Below the pieces are notes generated by a model that had not been told where the DNA came from, made no database searches, and was given only the letters and a program-made list of their open reading frames with translations. Source: Microvirga splendida (lineage in GTDB: Bacteria; Pseudomonadota; Alphaproteobacteria; Rhizobiales; Beijerinckiaceae). From it: DNA of 64,000 nt. How positions within the stretch are numbered: the stretch's first letter is position 1; each line of letters opens with the position of its first letter. The stretch covers positions 1 to 64,000 of the forward strand of contig NZ_JAELXT010000023.1 in NCBI RefSeq assembly GCF_016427565.1. Reading direction: 5' to 3'. This document shows positions 40,847 to 49,117 of the stretch, piece after piece. Made by a program: the position numbers and the translations under genes.

Positions 40847-40891
40847 CCAAGTCTCTCCAATCCAAGTCTCCCCAATTCAGGTCTCCCCAAT
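40847..40891. repeat. Three 15-bp tandem repeats between miaA and serB
   Basis: CCAAGTCTCTCCAAT, CCAAGTCTCCCCAAT and TCAGGTCTCCCCAAT follow each other exactly at 40847-40861, 40862-40876 and 40877-40891. They fill the whole miaA-serB divergent region, and the last unit provides the first two bases of the serB ATG. Slippage or a regulatory role is possible. Confidence 0.8.
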
Positions 40892-41798
40892 GGCGTCACC
40901 TTCGAATTCCCTCGTCGCGACCCTGATTGCCAACCCGTCCCGGCCGGCCGTCACCGACGAGATCCTGGCCCTGGCAGCCCGGGCGCTCGGACAAGAAACG
41001 GAACAGGCTGTTCTGGCAAGCGGAATCGCTGCGGATCTGATGGTAGCCGGCTCGCAGGACGTCAAAGCGGCAGAGGCCGTACTGCGGCAGGCGTTGGACG
41101 GCCAGCCCATCGACATCGTCGTCCAGCCGTCGGCCCACCGGCGCAAGCGCCTGTTCCTGGCGGACATGGACTCCACCATGATCGGCCAGGAATGCATCGA
41201 CGAACTGGCCGATTACGTCGGGCTCAAAGCGGAAGTCTCCGAGATCACGGAGCGCGCCATGCGCGGCGAGATCGCCTTCGAGCCGGCTTTGCGCGAGCGT
41301 GTGGCTCTCTTGAAGAACCTGCCCGTCAACGTGGTCGGCGAGATCATCGAGAAGCGCATCACGCTCACTCCCGGTGGGACGGCTCTCGTGCGGACGATGC
41401 GTGCCAACGGCGCCTATACCTGCCTCGTGTCAGGCGGCTTCACCCTGTTCACCGACCCCATCGGAGCGACGATCGGGTTTCATGAGGACCGCTCGAACCG
41501 TCTGATCCTGAACGGAGAGAGGCTCGCGGGCCTCGTCGAGGAGCCGATCCTCGGGCGCGAGGCGAAACTGGCGACCCTGATCGAGCTGCGCACCCGCTTC
41601 GGCCTGGCGCCGCACGACACGATGGCCGTGGGCGACGGCGCCAACGACCTCGCCATGCTGGGCGAAGCAGGCCTCGGCGTGGCCTTCCGGGCCAAGCCCG
41701 CGGTGGCGGCCGCAGCCCACGCACGGCTCGACCATGCGGATCTATCGGCGCTGCTTTACGTGCAGGGCTATCAGGCAGGGGACATCGTGCAGGGATGA
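40890..41798 (+). CDS. serB: Phosphoserine phosphatase
   Basis: The 302-residue HAD-family enzyme makes serine from phosphoserine. An N-terminal ACT-like region (about 1-85) is followed by the phosphatase domain with motif [11 protein letters not shown] (nucleophile D in LADMDST), the cap region, [11 protein letters not shown] (motif II) and [17 protein letters not shown] (motif IV). Length is normal for SerB. It ends at a strong bidirectional terminator shared with degP. Confidence 0.95.
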   Translation: MASPSNSLVATLIANPSRPAVTDEILALAARALGQETEQAVLASGIAADLMVAGSQDVKAAEAVLRQALDGQPIDIVVQPSAHRRKRLFLADMDSTMIGQECIDELADYVGLKAEVSEITERAMRGEIAFEPALRERVALLKNLPVNVVGEIIEKRITLTPGGTALVRTMRANGAYTCLVSGGFTLFTDPIGATIGFHEDRSNRLILNGERLAGLVEEPILGREAKLATLIELRTRFGLAPHDTMAVGDGANDLAMLGEAGLGVAFRAKPAVAAAAHARLDHADLSALLYVQGYQAGDIVQG

Positions 41799-41816
41799 GA
41801 CATCCTTGAATACGAA

Positions 41817-41841
41817 AAAGGCGGCCTGAGAGGCCGCCTTT
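41817..41841. terminator. Bidirectional terminator between serB and degP
   Basis: AAAGGCGGCCT and AGGCCGCCTTT form a perfect 11-bp stem with a GAG loop, bordered by A-rich sequence on the left and TTTCC on the right. It lies between convergent serB and degP and can end both transcripts. Confidence 0.88.
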
Positions 41842-41865
41842 CCTATCATTGATGCACCGATCAGC

Positions 41866-43383
41866 TTACTCGATCGACAGAGCCACGAAGCGCACCTCGC
41901 CCTGGGCGTTGGCCACCAGCAGCAGGGCCGACTTGCGGTTCTGAGCCTTGAGGTCGTCGATTTTCTTGGTCACCTCGGCCGGGTTCGTCACCGGCTCCTG
42001 GTTGACCTCGACGATCACCTCACCGGCCTGGATCCGCTTGTCGGAGGCTGCCGAGTTCGGGTCGACCCGGGTGATCACCACACCCTTGAGGTCGTCCTTG
42101 ATGCTGAAGCGGCGGCGCAGCTCTTCCGTCATGCCGGACATGTTGAGGCCGAGCGCCTGGCGGGTGGCCGTCTGCGGCTCGGTCGAGGGCTGCTGCAGGC
42201 TGGCCTGCTTCTCGGTGTCCTCCAGACGACCGAGGGTGACCTGCCGGGTCATCTCCTGGCCCTTGCGCACGATCGTCACGTCGACGGCCTTGCCGACCGG
42301 CGTCGAGGCCACGATCCGGGGCAGGTCGCGGGAATCCTTCACCTCCTTGCCGTCGAAGCGGACGATCACGTCACCCACTTCGATACCGGCCGGCTTGGCA
42401 GGCCCCTTGTCGTCGACGCCGGCCACGAGAGCGCCGCGCGCGCTGCCGAGGTTCAGGGCCTCGGCGGTGGGCTCGTCCACGTTCTGGATGCGCACGCCGA
42501 GCCAGCCGCGACGGGTCTCGCCGAACTGGCGCAGCTGATCGATGATCGGCACCGCCGTGGAGGCCGGAACCGCGAAGCCGATGCCGACCGAGCCGCCCGT
42601 GGGCGAGAGGATGGCCGTGTTGATGCCGATGACCTCGCCGTTCATGTTGAAGAGCGGACCGCCGGAATTGCCCTTGTTGATGGAGGCGTCGGTCTGGATG
42701 TAGTTGTCGTAGGGACCGGATTCGATGTTGCGGCCGCGGGCCGACACGATGCCGGCCGTCACGGAGCCGCCGAGGCCGAACGGGTTGCCGATGGCCATGA
42801 CCCAGTCACCGGGGCGGATTGTTTCGGAGTCGCCGAACCTCACCGCCTTGAGGGGCTTGTCGGACGTGACCTTCAGGACGGCGAGATCGACCTTGGAATC
42901 CTTGCCGATGATTTCCGCCTTCAGGCGCGTGCCGTCGGGGAAGATCACGCTGATGTCATTGGCGTCGCCGATCACGTGATTGTTCGTCACCACGATGCCG
43001 GACGGATCGATCACGAAGCCGGAGCCGAGGGAGTTCGAGCTGCGCGGACGCGAGGGAGAACTCTCGCCTCCGGGTCCGCCACCCTGGCCGCGACGGTTGA
43101 AGAACTCCTCGAAGAGATCCTCGAAGGGCGTGCCGGGCGGCAGCTGCGGCAAGGTGCGGTTGCGGGCTTCGACCGTCGTCGAGGCCGAGATGTTGACCAC
43201 GGCGCCCGTGACCTCCTCGGCCAGGTCGGCGAAGGAGTCAGGAGCCGAGCGGGCATAGGACGGCAGCGGCATCGCCGTCGCGACCAGGGTCAGGGCCGCG
43301 AAGCATGACACGGCGAGCCGCCGCAGGGGACGCTGGGGCGGCACCGTCGTGGAAGGCGCCAGCGCGTTCGTGGCTGTGTTCAT
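41866..43383 (-). CDS. degP: Do-family periplasmic serine endoprotease
   Basis: The 505-residue protein has a signal sequence (RRLAVSCFAALTLVATAMPLPSYA, ending near residue 44), a trypsin-like domain with catalytic triad H136 (TNNHVIG), D166 (KVDLAVLKV) and S240 (KGNSGGPL), and two PDZ domains (about 300-390 and 410-500). It degrades or refolds damaged envelope proteins in the periplasm. ATG 43383 fits the signal peptide; the frame runs 30 codons further. It follows hflK-hflC-DUF2065 in a conserved arrangement, with a possible heat-shock promoter in the gap. Confidence 0.95.
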   Translation of the reverse strand: MNTATNALAPSTTVPPQRPLRRLAVSCFAALTLVATAMPLPSYARSAPDSFADLAEEVTGAVVNISASTTVEARNRTLPQLPPGTPFEDLFEEFFNRRGQGGGPGGESSPSRPRSSNSLGSGFVIDPSGIVVTNNHVIGDANDISVIFPDGTRLKAEIIGKDSKVDLAVLKVTSDKPLKAVRFGDSETIRPGDWVMAIGNPFGLGGSVTAGIVSARGRNIESGPYDNYIQTDASINKGNSGGPLFNMNGEVIGINTAILSPTGGSVGIGFAVPASTAVPIIDQLRQFGETRRGWLGVRIQNVDEPTAEALNLGSARGALVAGVDDKGPAKPAGIEVGDVIVRFDGKEVKDSRDLPRIVASTPVGKAVDVTIVRKGQEMTRQVTLGRLEDTEKQASLQQPSTEPQTATRQALGLNMSGMTEELRRRFSIKDDLKGVVITRVDPNSAASDKRIQAGEVIVEVNQEPVTNPAEVTKKIDDLKAQNRKSALLLVANAQGEVRFVALSIE

Positions 43384-43410
43384 CGACAATCCTCTTTCGG
43401 AGTTCCTGGG

Positions 43411-43441
43411 TATAGATTGGCGTTCAGCCTCATCATTCAAG
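43411..43441 (-). promoter_or_regulatory. Possible RpoH-type promoter before degP
   Basis: On the minus strand CTTGAA (43436-43441) precedes AATCTATACC by about 17 bases, loosely matching the alphaproteobacterial heat-shock consensus. It stands 28 bases upstream of the degP ATG in an 86-base gap. Prediction by eye only. Confidence 0.3.
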
Positions 43442-43469
43442 CAGGCATTGACGGGGGCGTGACCCCACG

Positions 43470-43661
43470 TCATCCGAACTGGCGCACCAGCCAGATCACC
43501 CCCAGGCCGAGCACGGCCGAAATGATGCCGACGATCCGCATCTGGTCGCTCGGGCTGTGGGCCGCCTCGTACATGGCCCTGCGCATCCCATCCGGGAAGG
43601 CCGCAAACAGAATGCCCTCGACCGCGAGAGCGAGGCCGAGGGCTGCAATCAAGTCCAACAT
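43470..43661 (-). CDS. DUF2065 small membrane protein
   Basis: The 63-residue protein has two membrane helices (LDLIAALGLALAVEGILFAAF and MRIVGIISAVLGLGVIWLV) with a central PDGMRRAMYEAAHSPSDQMR loop, matching the YjeT/DUF2065 family. This family is found next to hflC in many proteobacteria. It lies 15 bases after hflC; function unknown. Confidence 0.88.
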   Translation of the reverse strand: MLDLIAALGLALAVEGILFAAFPDGMRRAMYEAAHSPSDQMRIVGIISAVLGLGVIWLVRQFG

Positions 43662-43676
43662 CAGGCAGGCTTGTTC

Positions 43677-44666
43677 TTACTGGGCCGGCGCCGGCTGAAC
43701 CGGCACCGGCTGAGCCGGTGCCGGAGCAGGCTGGGCGGGCGCCGGAGAGGGCACCCGGGTGGGAGCCGCCTGCGCAGGAGCCCCGCCGCCGTTTCCGCGT
43801 CCCGCAGGATCGTTGAAGTAGCGGAAGAACTGGGAATCCGGGCTCAGCACGAGACGGGTTTCCCCGCCTCTCAACCCCGATTCATAGGCCTGCATCGAGC
43901 GATAGAAACCGAAGAAGTCCGGGTCGAGGCTGAAGGCCTCGGCGAGGATGCGGTTACGGTCCGCATCGCCCTGACCGCGCAGTTCCTCGGCCGTCCGGTT
44001 CGCTTCGGCGCGGATCACCGTCGCCTCGCGCTCGGCGCGGGCACGGATGGTCTGCGCCTGCTGCTGGCCATTGGCCCGGATGTCGGCGGCCTCGCGCTCA
44101 CGCTCGGTGCGCATCCGCTGATAGACGGCCTGGCTGTTGGCGGCCGGCAGGTCGACGCGGGTGAGACGCACGTCGATCATCTCGATGCCGAGGCTGGCTG
44201 CCTGCCGGTTAACGTCCTCCTGGATGCGGTTCATCAGGTCGGCACGATCGGTGCGGACGATGGCATCGCGGGAGGCGCTGGCCAGGACGTTACGCATGGC
44301 CGAGTTGGTGAAGCTCTGCAGGCGCTGGTTGGCCAGGGCGATGCTGCCCACCGCCTGGTAGAACCGCAGCGGATCGACGATCCGGTAGCGGGTGAAGGCA
44401 TCGACCTCGAGGTTCTGCCGGTCGGCCGACAGAAGGGTCTGGACCGGCAGGTCGAGATCGAGCACCCGCTTCTCGAAGTAGGTGACGTTGTCCACCAGCG
44501 GCAGTTTGAACTTCAGGCCCGGCTCCGAGATGGCGGATTGCACGGCGCCGAAGCGCAGCACCAGGGCGTACTGGGTCTGCTGCACGATGTAGACCGCGCT
44601 GTAGAGCACGATGGCGATCAGGCCCACAAGGATCAGGAGGCCCGTGCGAAGAGTCGAGCCGTTCAT
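43677..44666 (-). CDS. hflC: HflC, FtsH protease modulator subunit
   Basis: The 329-residue protein has an N-terminal membrane anchor (LRTGLLILVGLIAIVLYSAVYIV) and a band-7/SPFH domain (about 25-200), with the coiled segment RTEREREAADIRANGQQQAQTIRARAEREATVIRAEANRTAEE. With HflK it encloses FtsH in the membrane and limits its proteolysis. The last 40 residues are an unusual Pro/Ala/Gln tail of PAPAQP units. Its start overlaps the hflK stop by four bases (ATGA). Confidence 0.95.
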   Translation of the reverse strand: MNGSTLRTGLLILVGLIAIVLYSAVYIVQQTQYALVLRFGAVQSAISEPGLKFKLPLVDNVTYFEKRVLDLDLPVQTLLSADRQNLEVDAFTRYRIVDPLRFYQAVGSIALANQRLQSFTNSAMRNVLASASRDAIVRTDRADLMNRIQEDVNRQAASLGIEMIDVRLTRVDLPAANSQAVYQRMRTEREREAADIRANGQQQAQTIRARAEREATVIRAEANRTAEELRGQGDADRNRILAEAFSLDPDFFGFYRSMQAYESGLRGGETRLVLSPDSQFFRYFNDPAGRGNGGGAPAQAAPTRVPSPAPAQPAPAPAQPVPVQPAPAQ

Positions 44667-45808
44667 CGCGTGGCTCCCTGCTGGTTGGGGGTATTGCCCT
44701 GAGGCTGCGGACGCGGCTGGTTCTGGGTCAGCGGCAGGAAGGGCACCACACCCTGCCCGTTCTGATCCACGATGACCTTGTCCACGCCGCCATAAACGCG
44801 CTCCATCGTCTCGAGGAAGATGCGCTCGCGGCTGACATCGGGAGCCTTGCGGTACTCCTCGTAGACCTGGCGGAAGCGGGCGGCCTGACCGGTGGCGTCG
44901 GCCACCGACTGCTCCCGATAGGCCTCGGCCTGCTGGACGGTACGAGCCGCCTCGCCTCGCGCCTCGGGGACGACGCGGCTGGCGAAAGCGCCGGCCTCGT
45001 TCTGCACGCGCACCGCATCCTGCTGGGCGGCGTTGACGTCGAAGAAGGCCTGCTGGACTTCCGACGGCGGCCTGACCGCCTGGAGCTGGACCACGTTGAT
45101 CAGCACACCGGCGCCGTAGGCATCCAGGGCTTCCTGCATGATCTCGCGCACTTCCTGGGCCACGCTGGCCTGTTCGGTGGTCAGAATCGGCTGGATGTTG
45201 CGGCGGCCGATGACCTCGCGCATGGCGCTTTCGGCCACCGACTTGATGGTGCCGTCAGGGTTCTGCAGGTTGAAGACGTAATCCTGCGGACGGGCCGGGT
45301 TGATCTGCCAGACGGCGTCGAAGTCGATGTCGACGATGTTCTCGTCGGCGGTGAGCATCAGGCTCTCTTCAATCACGTCGCGCGCACGCCCCTGCCCTGT
45401 CGGCGTGGAGCGGTAGCCCACCTCGACCCGCTGCTGTGCGGTGACGTTGGGCTTCACCACACGGCCGATCGGGTAAGGCAGGTTGTAGCGCAGACCCTCG
45501 CCCGACGTTCCCGTATAGCGGCCGAAGATCATGTTGATGCCGACCTCGTTGGGCCGCACCGTGTAGAAGCCGGTGAGCAGCCAAACGGCGATGACGCCCA
45601 GCACGAGAACGATCAGACCCCGGCCTCCCATGGAGCCGCCGGGGATGAAGTCCTTCAGCCGATCCTGGCTGCGGCGCAGGATGTCTTCAAGATCAGGGGG
45701 ATTGCCGTTCCCCTGCGGGCCACCGGAGCCCCATGGGCTCTTCCCGCCTCCCGATCCGCCGCGTTGCCCCCAGGGGCCGCCGCCGCCGCTTTGGTTACTC
45801 CAAGGCAT
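44663..45808 (-). CDS. hflK: HflK, FtsH protease modulator subunit
   Basis: The 381-residue protein begins with a glycine-rich cytoplasmic tail (WSNQSGGGGPWGQRGGSGGG), has one membrane helix (LIVLVLGVIAVWLLTGFYTV) and an SPFH domain with YNLPYPIGRVVKPNVTAQQRVEVGY and a long helical region ending in QNQPRPQPQGN. ATG 45808 fits the family start; the frame extends 13 codons upstream. A 138-base gap separates it from folA and probably contains its promoter. Confidence 0.95.
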   Translation of the reverse strand: MPWSNQSGGGGPWGQRGGSGGGKSPWGSGGPQGNGNPPDLEDILRRSQDRLKDFIPGGSMGGRGLIVLVLGVIAVWLLTGFYTVRPNEVGINMIFGRYTGTSGEGLRYNLPYPIGRVVKPNVTAQQRVEVGYRSTPTGQGRARDVIEESLMLTADENIVDIDFDAVWQINPARPQDYVFNLQNPDGTIKSVAESAMREVIGRRNIQPILTTEQASVAQEVREIMQEALDAYGAGVLINVVQLQAVRPPSEVQQAFFDVNAAQQDAVRVQNEAGAFASRVVPEARGEAARTVQQAEAYREQSVADATGQAARFRQVYEEYRKAPDVSRERIFLETMERVYGGVDKVIVDQNGQGVVPFLPLTQNQPRPQPQGNTPNQQGATR

Positions 45809-45946
45809 AGGACGCCTTTCCTCACTTGCGAAGAGACCGGCCGACACGGCCGATAAGAAACTTGAGACGGTTGTGGGTGTTGCCTCTTCCGCCTGTCAAG
45901 CCTGCGAATTGGGGATTGTGAACCGCTTCGTCAACCTTGAGGCGGC

Positions 45947-46459
45947 TCAAGGACGCCTTTCGAGATCAATAAAGGTAAACGGATGCTCGTCATCCGGGCT
46001 TTTCGGATGATCCTCCCGCTTCACCTCGCGAAACTGTGACCGGTCGAACGCCGGAAAAACCGCATCGCCCTCGGGCGCCGTATGCACCTGGGTCAGGAAG
46101 AGCGTCTGCACATGCGGCAACGCGAGAGCATAGATCTCGGCCCCGCCTGCCACGGCGACGGCATCGGCTCCCATTACGGCTGCGAGCTCCTCCCCCTTCG
46201 CCACGGCCTCCTCCCAGGTGTGGGCCACATGCACACCTTCCGCGGCAAATCCCTCGTCGCGGGTCAGCACGATGGTCTCCCGGCCCGGCAGGGGCTTGCC
46301 GATCGACTGAAACGTCTTGCGTCCCATGATCATCGGCTTCCCCATGGTGAGGCGGCGGAAGCGCCCCAGGTCGGTCTTGATCCGCCAGAGCAGGCGATTG
46401 TCCCGTCCGATGACGCCGTTCTCGGCCATCGCGACCACGAGGATCAGGGGCATTGTCAT
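45947..46459 (-). CDS. folA: Dihydrofolate reductase
   Basis: The 170-residue enzyme reduces dihydrofolate with NADPH. The start PLILVVAMAENGVIGRDNRLLWRI has the conserved NGVIG loop, followed by KPMIMGRKTFQSIGKPLPGRETIVLTR and VAGGAEIYALALP. It overlaps the upstream acetyltransferase stop (ATGA) and is close to thyA, its functional partner, which consumes methylene-tetrahydrofolate and yields dihydrofolate. Confidence 0.95.
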   Translation of the reverse strand: MTMPLILVVAMAENGVIGRDNRLLWRIKTDLGRFRRLTMGKPMIMGRKTFQSIGKPLPGRETIVLTRDEGFAAEGVHVAHTWEEAVAKGEELAAVMGADAVAVAGGAEIYALALPHVQTLFLTQVHTAPEGDAVFPAFDRSQFREVKREDHPKSPDDEHPFTFIDLERRP

Positions 46460-46938
46460 GGCTCCTCCGCCAGTCGCTTCAGAGCCTCGCCTGTCATGCG
46501 CTGTACCGTCCATTCTTCCATGGGGATCGCTCCGATGGCGCGGTAGACGCGCAAGGCCGGCTCATTCCAGTCGAGAACCCACCATTCGAGGCGGGGCAAC
46601 CCCTCCGCCATGCACCGCTGCGCCAGGTGCCGCAGCAGGGCCCGGCCGACTCCCTTCGAGCGCAGCTCCGGCCGCACGAAAAGGTCCTCGAGATAGATCC
46701 CATGGCGCCCGCGAAAGGTCGAGAAGTTGTAGAACCAGAGGGCAAAGCCGGCGGGCTCGCCCTCCCACTCGGCGATATCCGCGAAGACGCGCGGGTTGGG
46801 GCCGAAGAGCGCCGCGGCAATATCGGCCTCGGTCGCATCGACCTCATGGGCCAGCCGCTCGTACTCGGCGAGTTCGCGGATGAAGCGGAAGATCAGGGCC
46901 GCGTCGGACCCAGTGGCAGGTCGGATTGAAAGAGTCAT
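46456..46938 (-). CDS. GNAT-family N-acetyltransferase (diamine/SAT-like)
   Basis: The 160-residue protein has the GNAT acetyl-CoA-binding motif LEDLFVRPELRSKGVGRALLRHLAQ and the LEWWVLDWNEPALRVYRAIGA segment common in spermidine/spermine- and thialysine-acetyltransferase-like proteins. Substrate is not proved. ATG 46938 was chosen over a TTG five codons upstream. It is coupled to folA. Confidence 0.88.
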   Translation of the reverse strand: MTLSIRPATGSDAALIFRFIRELAEYERLAHEVDATEADIAAALFGPNPRVFADIAEWEGEPAGFALWFYNFSTFRGRHGIYLEDLFVRPELRSKGVGRALLRHLAQRCMAEGLPRLEWWVLDWNEPALRVYRAIGAIPMEEWTVQRMTGEALKRLAEEP

Positions 46939-46974
46939 GCTGTCTTGTGACAATTCCTATTTTTACTGTCGAGC

Positions 46975-47280
46975 CTATTCCGTCTCGTCCTCAGACTGCA
47001 CGCGCCGGGGCGAACCCCACTCCTCCAGGACGGCGTTCATGTCGTCGAGCACGAAGAACCGGGCGCTCTCCTGATCGTAGCCGTCGTCCAGAAGGCTGTC
47101 GTAATCCGTCAGACGGTGGCGGATATAGGCCGTGATCGAAAGCCAGGCCGCCGCCTCCGGGGAGGCGCCGTGCAGACCGCGGCTGCCCAGCGCATGATCG
47201 GTCACGGCCTCGAATTCGTGCCTTGGAATGCGCGGAGCGAGGATGCGCACGGCGCTCTCGATGGCCTCGCGCCTGTTCAT
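46975..47280 (-). CDS. DUF2293-like small protein
   Basis: The 101-residue protein is conserved in rhizobia and resembles DUF2293: AVRILAPRIPRHEFEAVTDHALGSRGL, then SPEAAAWLSITAYIRHRLTDYDSLLDDGYDQESARFFVLDDMN. It is predicted to be helical and soluble. Function unknown. It starts 5 bases after the thyA stop and is probably co-transcribed with it. Confidence 0.8.
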   Translation of the reverse strand: MNRREAIESAVRILAPRIPRHEFEAVTDHALGSRGLHGASPEAAAWLSITAYIRHRLTDYDSLLDDGYDQESARFFVLDDMNAVLEEWGSPRRVQSEDETE

Positions 47281-47285
47281 GATGG

Positions 47286-48080
47286 TCAGACCGCGACGGG
47301 AGCCTTGATGGCCGGATGCGGGTCGTAATCCTCGATCGCGATGTCGTCGTAGGTGAAGTCGAACAGCGACCGCACCGACGGGTTGAGCCGCAGCTTCGGC
47401 AGCGACCTCGGATCGCGGGAGAGCTGCAGGCGCGCCTGCTCCAGATGGTTCAGGTAGAGGTGCGCGTCGCCGAAGGAGTGGACGAAGTCGCCGGGCTGCA
47501 GCCCGGTCGCCTGCGCCATCATATGCGTGAGCAGCGCGTAAGACGCGATGTTGAAGGGCACGCCGAGGAACACGTCTGCCGAGCGCTGGTAGAGTTGGCA
47601 GGAGAGCCGCCCCTCCGCGACGTAGAACTGAAACAGGCAGTGGCAGGGCGCGAGCGCCATCCTGTCGAGGTCGGCCGGGTTCCAGGCGGAGACGATCAGG
47701 CGGCGGCTGTCCGGGTTGCGACGGATCTCGTCGAGAACCCAACGGATCTGATCGACCGTCCCACCGTCGGGCTTGGCCCAGGAGCGCCACTGCTTGCCGT
47801 AGACGGGACCGAGGTCGCCGTTCTCGTCCGCCCACTCGTCCCAGATCGAAACACCGTTCTCCTTCAGGTAGCGGATATTGGTGTCGCCCTTGAGGAACCA
47901 CAGCAGTTCATGGACGATGGAGCGCAGGTGCAGCTTCTTCGTGGTGACGAGCGGAAACCCCTCGCTGAGATCGAAGCGCATCTGGTGGCCGAACACGGAG
48001 ATCGTGCCCGTTCCGGTGCGGTCGTCCTTGCGGACGCCCTCGTCCATGATGCGGCGGATGAGATCGTGGTAGGCCTGCAT
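47286..48080 (-). CDS. thyA: Thymidylate synthase
   Basis: The 264-residue enzyme methylates dUMP to dTMP with methylene-tetrahydrofolate. The nucleophile is C146 in [13 protein letters not shown], and the folate and nucleotide regions [30 protein letters not shown] and [23 protein letters not shown] are intact. Length equals the E. coli enzyme. It heads a minus-strand series ending in degP and is divergent from ssrA. Confidence 0.97.
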   Translation of the reverse strand: MQAYHDLIRRIMDEGVRKDDRTGTGTISVFGHQMRFDLSEGFPLVTTKKLHLRSIVHELLWFLKGDTNIRYLKENGVSIWDEWADENGDLGPVYGKQWRSWAKPDGGTVDQIRWVLDEIRRNPDSRRLIVSAWNPADLDRMALAPCHCLFQFYVAEGRLSCQLYQRSADVFLGVPFNIASYALLTHMMAQATGLQPGDFVHSFGDAHLYLNHLEQARLQLSRDPRSLPKLRLNPSVRSLFDFTYDDIAIEDYDPHPAIKAPVAV

Positions 48081-48181
48081 GCGGTGCTCCTCGGCGCATT
48101 ATAGGTCAGGGGGTCTGGCCTTCCGAGTCGCAATTCATCCCCATCCCCACTCTTTCAAATTCCGTCCGCCCTGCCTATATT

Positions 48182-48510
48182 GGGGGTGCCGGTCGCAAGA
48201 TCGGCTATGGCGATAAACGGCTATCGGAATAAACCCATCGGACCCGGGGGCGGTACCCGGCGCCTCCACCAAAATCCAGGCAGGATCTGGCTTTCGGCGG
48301 GGGCGAAATAGGATCGACGAGGGCGTAAAGGGTAGACTTTCGCTCGGCATGGTTCCGCCGTTATCGGGCCGAATCTATAGTTGCCAACGACAACTATGCT
48401 CCGGTTGCAGTGGCTGCGTAAGCGGTCCCTAAAGCCGAATCAAAGCCCTTGCGGTTAGCACCGTAAGGCGGGGTCCGGAGGCACCTGGCAACAGAAGCCT
48501 CCACTTTTGT
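48182..48510 (+). ncRNA. ssrA: tmRNA, circularly permuted two-piece form
   Basis: The acceptor piece comes first and ends in GCGCCTCCACCA at 48271 with a T-arm-like GGTACCC. After an intervening segment, the coding piece starts at GGGGGCG (48299-48305), which pairs with CGCCTCC of the acceptor end. It contains the tag frame at 48383-48421 and closes with hairpin GGAGGC/GCCTCC at about 48476-48502 and a T-rich end. This permutation is diagnostic for alphaproteobacteria. The RNA rescues stalled ribosomes and tags the peptide for degradation. End points are approximate. Confidence 0.93.
48383..48421 (+). other. tmRNA tag-peptide reading frame
   Basis: GCC at 48383 opens the resume codon series that encodes AANDNYAPVAVAA-type tag, read here as A-NDNYAPVAVAA and ending at TAA 48419-48421. 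The terminal VAA is the ClpX/ClpA recognition end, and the ANDNY part is the type bound by SspB-alpha, whose gene follows. Confidence 0.9.
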
Positions 48511-48528
48511 TTCTGCAAGGGCTCACGC

Positions 48529-49110
48529 ATGGCCGGTGGTAAAGACCTGATCCGCTACGATCTTCTGGTGCAGGACGCGCTCAAGGGCGTCGTGCGCAAG
48601 GTGCTGATCGATGCCAAGGACGGGCTTCCGGGCGAGCACCATTTCTACATCTCCTTCCAGACGGATTTTCCCGGCGTTCGCCTCTCGAACCGCCTGCGCG
48701 AGAAGTACCCGCAGGAGATGACCATCGTCCTCCAGCACCAGTACTGGGACCTCAACGTCACCGAGCACACCTTCGAGGTGGGGCTATCCTTCTCCGGCAT
48801 CCCGGAGCGGCTGCTGATCCCGTTCGATGCGCTCACTGGCTTCTTCGATCCGTCCGTGCAGTTCGGCCTGAAGTTCGACAGCCAGGATGACGGCGAGGAG
48901 GAGGCTCAGGAGGCCGAGCCCGCGCCTCAGCCGGCGCGCGGCACGGCGGAACCCGTGGAGTTGAAGCAGCCCCGCAAGGCGCTGCCCGCAGCCGAGAAGC
49001 CGACCGCAGCCCCGCAGGCCGAGGCTCCGGTGGAGCAGGCGCCCGAGTCCGACGCGGCCTCAGGCACCGCCGAGGTCGTCAGCCTCGACGCTTTCCGCAA
49101 GAAGAACTAA
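48529..49110 (+). CDS. sspB: SspB-alpha, ClpXP adaptor for tmRNA-tagged proteins
   Basis: The 193-residue protein has the SspB domain (about 5-125; IRYDLLVQDALKGVVRKVLIDA, HHFYISFQTDFPGVRLSNRLREKYPQEMTIVLQHQYWDL, IPFDALTGFFDPSVQFGL). An acidic, proline/alanine-rich linker and a short conserved tail EVVSLDAFRKKN, which docks on ClpX, follow. It delivers tmRNA-tagged proteins to ClpXP. Its location 19 bases after ssrA places adaptor and tag RNA together. Confidence 0.94.
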   Translation: MAGGKDLIRYDLLVQDALKGVVRKVLIDAKDGLPGEHHFYISFQTDFPGVRLSNRLREKYPQEMTIVLQHQYWDLNVTEHTFEVGLSFSGIPERLLIPFDALTGFFDPSVQFGLKFDSQDDGEEEAQEAEPAPQPARGTAEPVELKQPRKALPAAEKPTAAPQAEAPVEQAPESDAASGTAEVVSLDAFRKKN

Positions 49111-49117
49111 GCCCCCT

